The notes under the pieces were generated by a model. That model was not told the DNA's origin. It ran no database searches and worked only from the letters and a program-made list of their open reading frames with translations. From Nocardia cyriacigeorgica (GTDB lineage Bacteria > Actinomycetota > Actinomycetes > Mycobacteriales > Mycobacteriaceae): 64,000 nt of DNA. The position numbers and the translations under genes were made by a program. The stretch lies in the NCBI RefSeq assembly GCF_010858045.1, contig NZ_JAAGVC010000008.1, forward strand, positions 62,001 through 126,000, read 5' to 3'. Below are positions 43,694 to 54,400 of the stretch, one piece after another (position 1 is the first letter of the stretch; each line of letters begins with the position of its first letter).

Positions 43694-44814
43694 GCGGAAT
43701 CACCGGCGTGGCTGCGGTTCTCGGCGAGTAGCTCCGGCAGCGGCACCGGCACCGGGTCGGGCGGCCGGATCAGCTCCGGCGGGCCGAGTGCGGTGGTGAG
43801 CCGCTGCCACAGGGCGGTGACCGTCACGGCCCACTGGGCGGCGGCCGTGGACCGGCCCGGATCGGCGATATCGGCACGCAACTCCCCCAGCGCGAATCGG
43901 ACGCTGCCGGGCCACACCTCGTCGAAGACGGCCCGGAAGGTCGGCGTCTCGGCCGGTCCCAGGATCTCGGTGCTGGGCACGTCGAGCCGTTCGGTACCGG
44001 GCCCGCCCATGATCAGCCGCCCGGTCGCGTCGCGGCCGGTGTGCAGGCGCGGGCTCCACAGCACCGGGCCGTGGGTGTCGGCGAGGGACAGGACGCCGCC
44101 CTCGAACGCGATCGCCAGGCGGTGCAGCAGTAGCGCGTGGTTGTCCGGGTCGCCGGGGTGGATCTGGTTCTGCACCCGCAGCGACACCGGGACACCGCCG
44201 ATGACCGCGTGCACCGGCGTGTAGGGCGGGCGGGTACCGGCGAGTGCGGCGATGTCGGCCGGGAGGGGCGCCGGGTCGGCGATCGTCCACGGCCGGAGTC
44301 CACCGACGGCGCGGCCGATGATGTCGAGCAGTGAGTACACCACCTGGCTGCCCGCCGCCGCGTCCACGTGCAGCGGCCGCCCCCGCTCGCGCAGGATCTC
44401 GGCTGCCGCAAGGAACAACCGCACCGGCGGCAGGTGCGGATAGAACGCGTTGAGCCGGTAGCGCACACCGTGTTCGCGGGCGGTCCGCAGGCAGGCGGTG
44501 AGTTCGTCGGGATGCAGCAGATGCTCCTGTAGCACGTGGATGCCGCGGCTCAGCAGGCGCTGCGCCAGCTCGGCGCCGTCACCTCCCGCGGCGCCGGCGC
44601 GCACCGCGACGCAGGCGATGTCGATATCGTCCGGTAGTTCGTCGACGCTGGTGAAGTGCGGCACCCCATAGGATTTCGCGTACCCCGCCGACGCCGCGCT
44701 GCCCCGGGAGACGACGCCGGCGAGCTCGACCTCCGGGTCGTCGTGGACCGCGCGCAGATAGACCCGCCCGAATGCGGTGCCGCACACGACGATTCTCGGT
44801 GTCGCATCGTTCAC
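43690..44814 (-). CDS. thiazolinyl imide reductase (Gfo/Idh/MocA family, PchG/Irp3-like)
   Basis: A 374-residue NADPH-dependent oxidoreductase. The N-terminal Rossmann strand RIVVCGTAFGRVYLRAV lacks a perfect GxGxxG, as in this family, and is followed by IHVLQEHLLHPDELTACL and RYRLNAFYPHLPPVRLFLAAA, the conserved region of yersiniabactin- and pyochelin-type reductases that turn a carrier-bound thiazoline into a thiazolidine. The GTG start at 44814 overlaps the upstream stop (GTGA); the much longer open frame upstream is a shadow. It predicts at least one reduced ring in the product. Confidence 0.88.
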   Translation of the reverse strand: MNDATPRIVVCGTAFGRVYLRAVHDDPEVELAGVVSRGSAASAGYAKSYGVPHFTSVDELPDDIDIACVAVRAGAAGGDGAELAQRLLSRGIHVLQEHLLHPDELTACLRTAREHGVRYRLNAFYPHLPPVRLFLAAAEILRERGRPLHVDAAAGSQVVYSLLDIIGRAVGGLRPWTIADPAPLPADIAALAGTRPPYTPVHAVIGGVPVSLRVQNQIHPGDPDNHALLLHRLAIAFEGGVLSLADTHGPVLWSPRLHTGRDATGRLIMGGPGTERLDVPSTEILGPAETPTFRAVFDEVWPGSVRFALGELRADIADPGRSTAAAQWAVTVTALWQRLTTALGPPELIRPPDPVPVPLPELLAENRSHAGDSA

Positions 44815-46028
44815 AGGCAGCCTGCCTCCATCGGCTCGTCGTGGGCATGACGGTGGGTGTGGAAGACCGGCAGCGCGCCGAGGGCGGTCACCGCGTCGAG
44901 CAGTCCACGGGGGTCGAGCACGTCGTCGGCGTAGTGCAGGCCGGGGGCGACCGCGCCGGACAGCACGGCCCGCACCGTGTGCGCTGCCGTGGCCGCGGTG
45001 AGCTCGAAGCTGCTGTGGGTGCGCAACACCGCGGTATCGGTGTGGTGTGCCCGGTGCAGCGTGAACGCCATCAGGTAGAAGGGATCGAGTCCGGTCAGGT
45101 CGAGTTCCGCGGCTGCGGTGATCTCGGCGACGACCGCGGCAAGGGCCGCGGGGGTGGTCGAGACGCGGCCGCGCAGCCTGCTCAAGGTCAGCCGCAGCGC
45201 GTTGCCCACGAAGACGTTGTGCCAGTGCAATTCGGCCAGGCCGGTCGAGTGGGCCAGCCGTTCGGCGTCGGCGGTGAGGAACGGCATGGTGGTGACCCGG
45301 CCGGGGAACCCGGCGACCTCGACGTCCTCGCGGGCCGGCAGGGCATGGCGGGCGCGCCGACCAGCTATCCAGGCGGCGAGTGTTTCGCCGTACCAGTGAC
45401 CGGCGCCGTCGGTGCCATCGGAGCTGTCCAGCGACAAGGCCAGATCGCCCGCCGAGGCCGGTGCGAAGGGCTCGATACCCCCCGCGTAGACGACCAGCCG
45501 GGCGTCGGTCAGGTCGGCGGCCAGCATCCGGGGCACGACGTTGGCCAGCCCGGGCAGCATGCCCGCGGAGAGCACCGCCGTCCGTTCGCCGTCCAGCAGC
45601 GGCGAACCCTCCAGCAACCGGTACGCCGGACCGTCGCCGGAGACGTCCACGTAGTCGCTGCCGGCCGCCAGCGCCGCCCGCGCCACCCGATCCGCCAGCA
45701 GGTAGGAAGGGCCCGCGCAATTGAGCACCAGCCGTGTGCCCGCGCAGAAGCCGGCCAGCGAATCCGGGTCGTCCGCATCCACCGGCCGCCAGTCGACGCC
45801 GGGTGAATCACGGTGTCGCCGGGCCGAATCCACTCGGCGGGCACCGACCCGGACCCTGTCGACGCCGAGCCGGGTGAGCATCCGCACCGCCGCCCGGCCC
45901 ACCACACCGGTGCCGCCCAGCACCGCGACCTGTCCGCGTGGTTGGTCGGTCGGGGCCGGGCGCCGTCGGGTGGTGACGAGCGGCGTGGACTCGCCGTCGA
46001 TGGGTGGGTGCCCCACGGAACCGGTCAC
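44811..46028 (-). CDS. saccharopine-dehydrogenase-like oxidoreductase
   Basis: A 405-residue protein with the NAD(P) fold VAVLGGTGVVGRAAVRML at about 34-51, then LVLNCAGPSYLLADRVARAA and AGSDYVDVSGDGPAYRLLEG, the signature of saccharopine dehydrogenase-like enzymes. GTG start overlapping the NRPS-2 stop. The family reduces imines formed between amino acids and keto groups, or uses the fold for other redox steps. Its place between NRPS-2 and the imide reductase makes a second imine or thiazoline reduction, or reductive product release, plausible. The role is not established. Confidence 0.78.
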   Translation of the reverse strand: MTGSVGHPPIDGESTPLVTTRRRPAPTDQPRGQVAVLGGTGVVGRAAVRMLTRLGVDRVRVGARRVDSARRHRDSPGVDWRPVDADDPDSLAGFCAGTRLVLNCAGPSYLLADRVARAALAAGSDYVDVSGDGPAYRLLEGSPLLDGERTAVLSAGMLPGLANVVPRMLAADLTDARLVVYAGGIEPFAPASAGDLALSLDSSDGTDGAGHWYGETLAAWIAGRRARHALPAREDVEVAGFPGRVTTMPFLTADAERLAHSTGLAELHWHNVFVGNALRLTLSRLRGRVSTTPAALAAVVAEITAAAELDLTGLDPFYLMAFTLHRAHHTDTAVLRTHSSFELTAATAAHTVRAVLSGAVAPGLHYADDVLDPRGLLDAVTALGALPVFHTHRHAHDEPMEAGCL

Positions 46029-49000
46029 GACGCGGTGCCCGCGGACGGAAGCGGCGTGGTGATCCGGGCGGCGAGCGCGGCCGCGTTGGCGGCCGACATG
46101 CTGGTCAGGTGGTCGCCCGGAATCTCCTCGATGACCAGCTCGCCGAGCCCCACCCGGGACCAGAACCGTTCCACCTCTTCCCGTGTGCCGAGCAGCGTCG
46201 CGGTGCCACTGTTGCTCAGTACCCGCACCGCGCCGAAATACGGCTCGGCCCGGTGCGCGCCCATCGCGCGCAGGTTGTGCGCGAAGATCTCGAACTGTGC
46301 GCGGAACTGCGCGAACGGGGTCCCGTTCGCCCGGTAGGGCCCGGTGCCCGCCTCCGCCGCGGCGTGCAGCGCGGTGAGGCGCTCGGCGCGCGGGACGGAC
46401 GCCAGCTTCCGGAATTCCGCCGCGGGCAGCGCCGGGTCACCGTTCAGCCCGGCGAGCGCACCAGCGGGAACCCGGTCCGGGGTGCGGTCCAGGATCGTCC
46501 GCAGCGCGGCCGCGACCGCCGCGTCGTCGGCGGGGAAGCCGACCGTGGCCGGGTCGATGCCGATGGACTGGGCGAAGACGTACTCGGTCAGCAACTCGTC
46601 GTGGACGGCGGGCGGCTGGTAGGAGCCGATCACGGTGAGTTCGTCGACCGTCGCGCCCGCCTCGGTGAGGGTGCGGGCGATCTCGGCGGCGAGCAGGCCG
46701 CCGACCGAGTAGCCGATGATCCGGAAACGCCGGTCGTGGGTGAGCAATTCGGTCGCGTAGTCGGCGGCCTGTCTGCCGATCACCGTGTCGGCGGGCAGGT
46801 TCAGGTATTTCGCCGGGTCGGTGACCTCGAGCCCGAGCAGCGGCCCGGGATGCGCGGCACGCAGATGCGGTAGCAGCGCGTCGTAGGGCGACAGCGTGCC
46901 GGTCCCGCCGTGCACGAGCACCCAGGTACCGCTCGGGTGCCCGGGCTCACCGCCCAGGGAGCGCACCGCGGTCCGCTCGTGCGTCGGCGCCACGGGGTGC
47001 TGACCGCGGCGGCGGGCGGCGAGCGCGGCGACCGTGGGGTTGCGCAGGACATCGCGCAGCAGTTCCTGCCATTCGATATCGGCGACCTCGGGCACCCGAT
47101 CGCGCAGCTTGCCGACCATCTGCGACAGCAGCAGCGAATCGCCGCCGAGGGTGTAGAAGTTCTGGTCGCGGCCGACCTTCGGGACGCCGAGCATCTCCTG
47201 CCACAACTGCGCGATCCGCTCCTCGATCTCGTCGGCGGGCGGAGTGTAGGACGGGTCCGCCGTCGCGGCCGGGGCGGCGGTGACGCGGGCGACCAGTGCC
47301 GCTCGGTCCAGCTTCCCGTTCGCCGAGCGCGGTAGCGCATCGAGCAGGTTCAGTTCGCCGGGCACCATGTGCTCGGGAACCAGGGTCGCGACGTGCTCGA
47401 GCAGCTGCTGTTCGGTGACGGTGCGGCGCTGCCCCTTGAACCTGGCGAGGAAGACACCCTGACCGGAGGCGGCGAGGGGGGCGTCCTCGGCGGGCAGCAC
47501 CCGCACGTGCTCGGCCCCGGCCGCGTCGAGCTGGCGCAGCCACTGGTCGCGGGTGAAGAACGCCTGTCCGGTGCCCGCCCGGACGTCGGTGAACGCGGTG
47601 AGCTCACTGAAGAATTCGAATTCCATCGACACCAGCAGCGCGTAGTTGTGGCGGCGGGTGGGTTCCAGGAACACCAGCCAGCCGCCCGGGGCGAGCAGGT
47701 CCCGCAGCCGTGCGAGCACCTCGTCGGCGTTCACCGAGTTGTGCAGCACGTTCGCGCACAGGATGACATCGGCGGAGTTGGGGCGCAGCCCCTGCTCGAG
47801 CGCTTCGGCGTTGATGTCGAAACGCCCATAACGCATCCATGGGTACTGCGCGAACTTCGCGCGGGCCTCTCCGAGGAAGTACTCCGACAGATCGGTGAAC
47901 AGGTAGTCCGGCTCGAACTCGGCCAGCGCGGGAATCAGGTCGGTGCTGGTGCCGGCGATACCGGCGCCGACCTCGAGCACCCGCAAGCGGTGCGGCAGCC
48001 GCGCGGCGATCTCGCGCACGGTGTCGATGACGACGCGGTGCGAGCTGCGCGCCACCAGGTTGGTGCGGTACACCGCGTGCGCCGCACCCGCCTTTCCGGC
48101 GGGGAAGAGCAGTTCGCGCACGTCGAGCTCGCCGCGCAGCAGGTCGTCGAGGCGGGAGCTGCAGGCCCGGATGTAGGAGAGGGTTTCGCTGCCGTATCCG
48201 ACGATCGCCTCCAGTTCATCGATCCGCTGCCATGCCTCCTCGACCGCGCGCGGCCCGGCCGCGATCAGATCGCGGTAGCGGCCGGTGTGCGGATCGTGTT
48301 CCACCGCGCCGCCGTCCGTGAGCGCGGCGAGCCACCGTTGCAGCAGGCCGTGCTGGCGGTCGGAAACGCCGGTGGCCGTGGCGATCTCGGTGAGGTCGTG
48401 GGAGTGCTCGCGATCAGCGAACAGTCCCTTCGCGCGCAGTTCGGCGGCGATGGAGAGCATGGCCATCTCGTCGACGGCGTTCATCAACGCGACGAACGCT
48501 GCGCCGTCGATGTCGCGGTGGGCCGCCGCGGTGGCGTTCTCGGCGGCAGCGAGGACGTCGGCCGCGGCCTGGTCGCCGAGTCCCTGCTCGCCGTCGGTGG
48601 CGATCTCGGCGAAGCCGACCAGCCGCGCTGCCGGGCCTCGTCCGTCCACGAGCACCGCGGCGTCGGCGACGGCGGGGTGGCGGCGTAGCGCGGATTCGAT
48701 CTCGCCCAGTTCGACCCGGTGACCACGGATCTTGACCTGGGTGTCCTCGCGGCCGAGGAACTCCAGCCGCCCGTCGGGGTGGAACCGGCCGAGATCTCCG
48801 GTGCGGTAGAGCCGGGCGCCGGTGCGCGGATGGCGGAGGAACCGGCGCGCGGTCAGCTCGTCGTCGCCCAGGTATCCCTCGGCCAATCCGCTGCCGCCGA
48901 TGAAGATCTCGCCGGTCACGTGCTCGGGGCAGTCCTGCAGTGCGTCGTCGAGCACGTGCATGGTCTGGTTCCGCAACGGGGTGCCGTAGGGAATGCTGCG

Positions 49001-51499
49001 CCATCGGGGATCGATGTCCCGGATCGGGTGGTGCAGCGACCATATGGCGGCTTCCGTGGCGCCACCGAGACCGATGACGTCGGCCTCCGGGCAATGTGCG
49101 TGCATCCGGCCGGGCAGGTCGACGGGGATCCAGTCGCCGGAGAGCAGGACCAAGCGCAGCGACTCGGCGCGGGCTCCCGGGGTGCTCTCCAGCACGTCGA
49201 GCAGCATCTGCAGTTGGCCGGGCACGCTGTTCCACAGTGTTACCGCGTGCCGCTGCACCAGCTCCAGCCAGTGCGACGGGTCGCTCACCCGGTCCTGTTC
49301 GGGCAGCACGACGGCGCCGCCCGCGGCGAGCACGCCGAAGATGTCCCACACCGACAGGTCGAAGGCGAGACTCGCCACGCCGAGGACCCGGTCGGCTGGT
49401 GACACGGCGAAGCGTTCCTCGATGTCGTCGAGGGTGTTCGCGGCGGCTCGATGACTGACGACAACGCCTTTCGGTTCGCCCGTGGAGCCGGAGGTGAAGA
49501 TGACGTAGGCGGGCGCGTCGGGATCGCCCGCCACCTCGGGCACGGTGTCCACACCGGCCAGCAGGTCCACAGCGAGCGGCGCTGCGGCCGCGGGGACCTC
49601 GCCTGCGTCGCGCAGCCAGGACTGGGTGAGCACCACGGCGGCCCCGGCGCGGTCGATGATCCGTTCCCGCCGCGCCATGGGCTGGGTGATCGCGATCGGC
49701 ACGTACGCCGCGCCGAGCACCGAGGTGGCGAGCACAGCGATGACCTGTTCCGGCCCCTTGTCCATCAGGACCGCCACCTGGTCGCCGGGCCGCACCCCGG
49801 CCTTCCGCAGCGCGGCGGCGGTGGCGGCGACACGTCGGCGCAGTTCGGCGAAGTCGAGGACGGTGTCCCGGTGGATCACCGCTGGGGCGTCCGGGTCGGC
49901 GTCTGCCCGCGCCAGGATCCGTTCATGCAGCAGACGCGGCGCGTGCTCGGCGGCGGTGTCGTTGTAGGCGTCACGGCGGGCGCGTTGCGCGGGTGGCAGC
50001 GCGACCGGATACGGCTCGGTCCAGGTGCCGGGTTCCTCGGCGAGTCGGGTGAGCAGGTCGAGGAACGCCGCGAAGGCGTCGGCGGCGGTGTCGCCGGCCA
50101 GTACGCCGCGCCGCACGTCCCAGGCGATCATCAGGCCGTCGTCGTAGGGGGTGACCTGGCAGTCCAGCCAGACCTGGGGGGTGCGGGTGATGCCGCGCCG
50201 GATGCGGCCGCGCAGGGCACCCGCGTCGTCGGAGCCGAGGGTACTGGTGAAGACCACCGGCATGAGCACCGGACTGCCCGCGCGACGGGTGAGTTCGCTC
50301 AGCACCTCCACGCCGTCGAAGGACCGGTGGTCCAGATCGGCAAACAGCTGTGCGGTGATGGCGCGCGCCCGGCCGGCGAAACTGTCCTGGGCGTCGAGAT
50401 CGATGCCGAGCAGTTCGACCGAGGTGAAGTCGCCGAGTACCGCGCCGATGTCGGGGTGCGCCGGAAGCCGGTTGAAAATCGGCAGGTTGAGCGTGAACTT
50501 TCGCTTGCGGCTCCAGCGGCCGATGATGTCGGCGTAGGCGGCGAGCACGGCGCCGGACGGGGTGAGCCCGTGCGGTGCCGCCGCGCGGGTCAGCCCGGTC
50601 AGTACGGCGGCCGGGAGGTGGTAGTGCAACCGGTCGAAGCCGGGGTCGGTCTCGGCGTCGTCGTCGGTCCGGGTCGGCAGGTCCGGGGCGGCGGGCAGGG
50701 TGTCGATCCGCGCCTGCCAGTAGTCGCGGTCGCGCTGGTAGCGGGCACCGTTGCGCAGCTTCTGGACGCCGAGGACGTAGTCGCGGAAACCGATCGCGGG
50801 GGCGGGCCGGACCGCTGCGTCGGCGCCGTCGGCGTGCACGAGTTCGTCCAGCTCGGCCAGCAGCAGCCGCATGCTTGCGGCATCGACCACCAGCAGTTCC
50901 ACCAGCAGATGCAGGACACACCCGGTGTCGGTGCGGGTGAGCCGGGCCGCGAACGGTGGCCAGGTGCCGGGGGCGGCTGCGGGGCCGAGCAGTTCGTCGC
51001 GCTGACGGTCGAGCACGGCGTCGACGCCGACAGCGTCGCCCCGGATGTCGGTCACCGGGATCGGGTAGTGCGGGACCGTCGCGGCGACCTGCTGGTAGCC
51101 GTCGGGGTGCACGGTGGCGCGCAGCATGTCGTGACGGCGCACGAGCGCGTTCCACGCCCTCTCCACGCTGTCCGGTTCCACAGCGTCGTAGTGGATTTCG
51201 AGATAGTTCGCGCAGGCGACGCCGCCGAACGGATAGGTGGGGTCGCGGCCGACGAGGTAGGCCTGCTGCACCGGGGTGAGCGGGAACGGTTCGTGCGCGG
51301 CGGCCGGATCGGCGGTGACGGTGAGCGTCGCCTGATCCTCGGCGAGGTAGGCGAGTACGGCGGGTTTGTGCGCTACCAGGTGCTCCCGGTCACCGGCGGT
51401 CAGCACCCCCTGCGGGGCGCGGAATCGCAGTTGGTCATCGTCTGCCCACAGGTGGACGCCGCGCTGTCGCAGGTCCGTTACCAGGTCGGGGATGTTCAC
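46025..51499 (-). CDS. NRPS-2: docking-Cy-A-MT-PCP-TE (PchF-like terminal module)
   Basis: 1824 residues. TubC-type docking domain (1-58); heterocyclisation domain (~70-490) whose Cy motif reads ELLVVDAAS, with Glu in the first Asp position; adenylation domain from ~520 (YVIFTSGSTGEPKGV at ~665) with predicted pocket DLWNLSLIW, a cysteine-type code; a methyltransferase inserted before the last A-domain motif (LRVLEVGAGIAGTS at ~1176, NVLHNS); PCP with LGGDSLLLS at ~1456; thioesterase with GYSVGG at ~1597 and His in IPGDHLTSM. The same order as PchF suggests N-methyl-thiazolidine or methylated thiazoline formation and hydrolytic release. GTG start overlaps the NRPS-1 stop. Confidence 0.93.
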   Translation of the reverse strand: MNIPDLVTDLRQRGVHLWADDDQLRFRAPQGVLTAGDREHLVAHKPAVLAYLAEDQATLTVTADPAAAHEPFPLTPVQQAYLVGRDPTYPFGGVACANYLEIHYDAVEPDSVERAWNALVRRHDMLRATVHPDGYQQVAATVPHYPIPVTDIRGDAVGVDAVLDRQRDELLGPAAAPGTWPPFAARLTRTDTGCVLHLLVELLVVDAASMRLLLAELDELVHADGADAAVRPAPAIGFRDYVLGVQKLRNGARYQRDRDYWQARIDTLPAAPDLPTRTDDDAETDPGFDRLHYHLPAAVLTGLTRAAAPHGLTPSGAVLAAYADIIGRWSRKRKFTLNLPIFNRLPAHPDIGAVLGDFTSVELLGIDLDAQDSFAGRARAITAQLFADLDHRSFDGVEVLSELTRRAGSPVLMPVVFTSTLGSDDAGALRGRIRRGITRTPQVWLDCQVTPYDDGLMIAWDVRRGVLAGDTAADAFAAFLDLLTRLAEEPGTWTEPYPVALPPAQRARRDAYNDTAAEHAPRLLHERILARADADPDAPAVIHRDTVLDFAELRRRVAATAAALRKAGVRPGDQVAVLMDKGPEQVIAVLATSVLGAAYVPIAITQPMARRERIIDRAGAAVVLTQSWLRDAGEVPAAAAPLAVDLLAGVDTVPEVAGDPDAPAYVIFTSGSTGEPKGVVVSHRAAANTLDDIEERFAVSPADRVLGVASLAFDLSVWDIFGVLAAGGAVVLPEQDRVSDPSHWLELVQRHAVTLWNSVPGQLQMLLDVLESTPGARAESLRLVLLSGDWIPVDLPGRMHAHCPEADVIGLGGATEAAIWSLHHPIRDIDPRWRSIPYGTPLRNQTMHVLDDALQDCPEHVTGEIFIGGSGLAEGYLGDDELTARRFLRHPRTGARLYRTGDLGRFHPDGRLEFLGREDTQVKIRGHRVELGEIESALRRHPAVADAAVLVDGRGPAARLVGFAEIATDGEQGLGDQAAADVLAAAENATAAAHRDIDGAAFVALMNAVDEMAMLSIAAELRAKGLFADREHSHDLTEIATATGVSDRQHGLLQRWLAALTDGGAVEHDPHTGRYRDLIAAGPRAVEEAWQRIDELEAIVGYGSETLSYIRACSSRLDDLLRGELDVRELLFPAGKAGAAHAVYRTNLVARSSHRVVIDTVREIAARLPHRLRVLEVGAGIAGTSTDLIPALAEFEPDYLFTDLSEYFLGEARAKFAQYPWMRYGRFDINAEALEQGLRPNSADVILCANVLHNSVNADEVLARLRDLLAPGGWLVFLEPTRRHNYALLVSMEFEFFSELTAFTDVRAGTGQAFFTRDQWLRQLDAAGAEHVRVLPAEDAPLAASGQGVFLARFKGQRRTVTEQQLLEHVATLVPEHMVPGELNLLDALPRSANGKLDRAALVARVTAAPAATADPSYTPPADEIEERIAQLWQEMLGVPKVGRDQNFYTLGGDSLLLSQMVGKLRDRVPEVADIEWQELLRDVLRNPTVAALAARRRGQHPVAPTHERTAVRSLGGEPGHPSGTWVLVHGGTGTLSPYDALLPHLRAAHPGPLLGLEVTDPAKYLNLPADTVIGRQAADYATELLTHDRRFRIIGYSVGGLLAAEIARTLTEAGATVDELTVIGSYQPPAVHDELLTEYVFAQSIGIDPATVGFPADDAAVAAALRTILDRTPDRVPAGALAGLNGDPALPAAEFRKLASVPRAERLTALHAAAEAGTGPYRANGTPFAQFRAQFEIFAHNLRAMGAHRAEPYFGAVRVLSNSGTATLLGTREEVERFWSRVGLGELVIEEIPGDHLTSMSAANAAALAARITTPLPSAGTAS

Positions 51500-54400
51500 A
51501 GAGCACCTTCTTCGATATCGAGCGCGTTGTGCGAGTGGTTGCCGGCAAGGCCGGCGATGGTGGGTGCGAGGAAGAAATCGCGGAGGTTCACCGGTAGGCC
51601 GAGTTCGCGGGCGAGGCGGCCGACGAGCCGGGTGGCCGACAGCGAGTCGCCGCCCGCGCCCAGGAAGCTCGTGTGCCGATCGGCCGGAGGCGTGCCGAGG
51701 ATGTCGGTCCAGATGCCGGCGATCCGGGTCTCCAGCCCGGCGCGGACCGGCTCGCCCACCTCCGGAGTTGTCGTACTCGAACCGTTGTCGGCACGGAGGA
51801 CCAATGCGGCGTGGTCGATTTTGCCGTTGCCGGTCAGCGGCGGATCTGGCAACGCGATCAACTCGGGCAGCCAGCCCGTGGGAATCCGCTCCGCGAGGAA
51901 TCCCGAAAGAGCCTGCGGCACAGTTGGTTCGACGAACGCCACCAAACGTGCGTGCGCGCGTTGGCCGATCGCGAGGACGAAGGATCGCCGCACCTCCGGA
52001 TGGGCAGCAATCGCCTGCTCGATCTCACCGAGCTCGATCCGATGCCCACGAATCTTGACCTGACGATCAGCACGGCCCAGGAACTCCAGCAACCCATCCG
52101 AGCGATACCGCCCCAGATCCCCCGTCCGATACCACCGGGTACCGTCGGCGTCCTCGAAGAACGCCGCAGCCGTCAGATCGGGCCGGCCACGATAACCCCG
52201 CGCCACCCCCGCACCACCGATCAGCAACTCCCCCGGCACCCAATCCGGGCGATCATCACCGTTCCCATCGACCACCCGGAAACGCTGATTGCGCAACGGA
52301 GTTCCGTACGGAATCGACGTCCACGCCGGATCGACCGAATCGACCTCGAAGAAGTTCGACCAGATCGCCGCTTCGGTAGCTCCGCCCAGAGCGACGAATC
52401 GGCAGTGCGGTGCCCGGGCCGCGAGGCGGGCGGGAAGGTCGAGGCCGATCCAGTCGCCCGACAGCAGGGCGAGACGTAGTGATGGCAGTGCGGTGGCCTC
52501 GGTGTCGGTGACGGTGAGCAGCATGTCCAACATCGCCGGCACCGTGTTCCACACGGTCACCTCGTGCTCACGCACCAACGCCAACCAGCGGTCCGGATCG
52601 CGGCGGTCCTCGTCGGCCACGATCACCGCGCGTCCACCGGCCCCGAGGACACCGAACACGTCGAACACCGACAAATCGAAATCCGCAGCCGCAACGGCAA
52701 GGACACAATCGTGCGCGCCGAGACCGTACCGATCCTCCAGATCGGCAAGAGTGTTCACCACCTGCCGATGTTCGACCTCCACACCCTTCGGAACACCAGT
52801 CGAACCCGACGTGAAAATCACATAAGCCACATCACTCCCACCACCCCCATACAACGGCACAGGCTCACACGCGCCAGCATCCGCGATATTCAGCACCGGG
52901 ACCGGAACAGCCCGGTCAGTGCTGATCACCCCCGAACCCGCGGCCTCCCCGCTGACGACCACCGAGCCCGCAAGCTCCGCGGACCGAGCGGTTGTGGCCG
53001 CCGCGTCCGGCGCACCAAGGGGCGCCAGGTCAGTGGGATTCGCGCTGCCCGCGCCCACTCCTGGCGCCTCCGCGCCGTCTGGGGCCACCACGCCCTGCGC
53101 GCCACGAGGCCCCGAAGCAGTGAAGCGGCGGGTGTCGTCGGTCAGCACCGCCGCCACCCCGGCCTGGGCCAGGATCGCGGCCCGCCGCTGCACCGGCTGG
53201 TCCACCGCGATCGGCACATACGCAGCCCCAGCGGCGAGCACCCCGTACAGCGCGGCCACCAGCGCGGAACCCTTTGCCGCGCATACTGCCACGGCGTCGC
53301 CCGGCCGGACTCCATGCTCGGCGAGCAGGGCGGCGATGCGGCGGCTGTGCTCGGCGAGCGCACCGAACGACACGGTCACCTCGCCGTCGATGAGCGCCGT
53401 TCTGGCGGGATCGGTGGCGGCGACCTCGAACATGGCCGTGTGCAGCAGCCGATCCGCCGGAAGGGCGGCCGGTGGCCGGGTGTCGTTGACGCGGTCACGG
53501 ATCGCGCGCTGCGGTTCGGGCAGCACCGGTTTCAGCGGTCGCGCCCAGTCGAGTTCGCCCAATTCGAGCAGCAGTCGGTGGTAGGCGTCGAACATGTCGT
53601 CGACCAGGCCCTCGGGGAACAACTCGTCCACCGAATCCCAGCTCAGCACGAGCCCGTCCGGCAGCTCGATCACCTGGTGATCCAGCCACACCTGCGGTGT
53701 CTGGGTGCGCGTGAAGTCGGGCCAGCGCACCGAGCGCGCGAGCTCGTCGTCCACGCCGAGCATGGAGGTGAACACCACCGGTACCGGTTCGGCCGGTGTC
53801 GCGCTGTCGCGGGCGAGTTCGCGCAGGACACGGATCGCCGACACCTGTTGGTGGTCGAGGTCGCTCCACAGTTGTTCCTGCAATCGCCGCGCTCGCTGCG
53901 CCCAACTCTCGCCTGCGGCCGGGCGGTCGGCGACGAGCAGCAGGGAGCTGAAATCACCGACGATGCGCATGATGTCGGGGTGCACGTCCTTGCGGTCGAA
54001 ACGCGTCAGCGTCACCGACAGGTCACGTTCGGCACTCCACTGCCCGAGAATCCACGTGTAGCACGCCAGCAACACCACGCTCGGTGTCACGCCGAGATCC
54101 CGCGCCCGCCCCACGATCCGCGCCCAGACCTCCGGTGCGAGCTGCACTTCCCGGCGAGTGAACCGCTGACGCTCGATCATCGCAGGCGACAACCGCACGG
54201 GCAGCTGCGGACCCGGCGGCAAGTCCGGTAACCGCTCCCGCCAATACGCCAGCCCCGCAGCGACTTCCGCCTCCGTCGGCGCGGACCCGAGGACATAGTC
54301 CCGGAATCCGAGCGCCAGGGGCTCGGGTTCGAATGCTGGATCGTGGTACCACTGGGTCCAGTCGGCGATCACCACCAGCGCACTGAGTCCGTCGACGACC

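Noticed and set aside
43690..45720. A 676-codon frame including the imide reductase
   Set aside because: The first ~300 codons are an Arg-rich shadow of the saccharopine-like gene; the true start is the GTG at 44814.
49451..54231. Long plus-strand frames (up to 870 codons) opposite the NRPS genes
   Set aside because: They mirror the codon structure of the NRPS on the other strand, are Gly/Val/Arg-rich and contain no motif.
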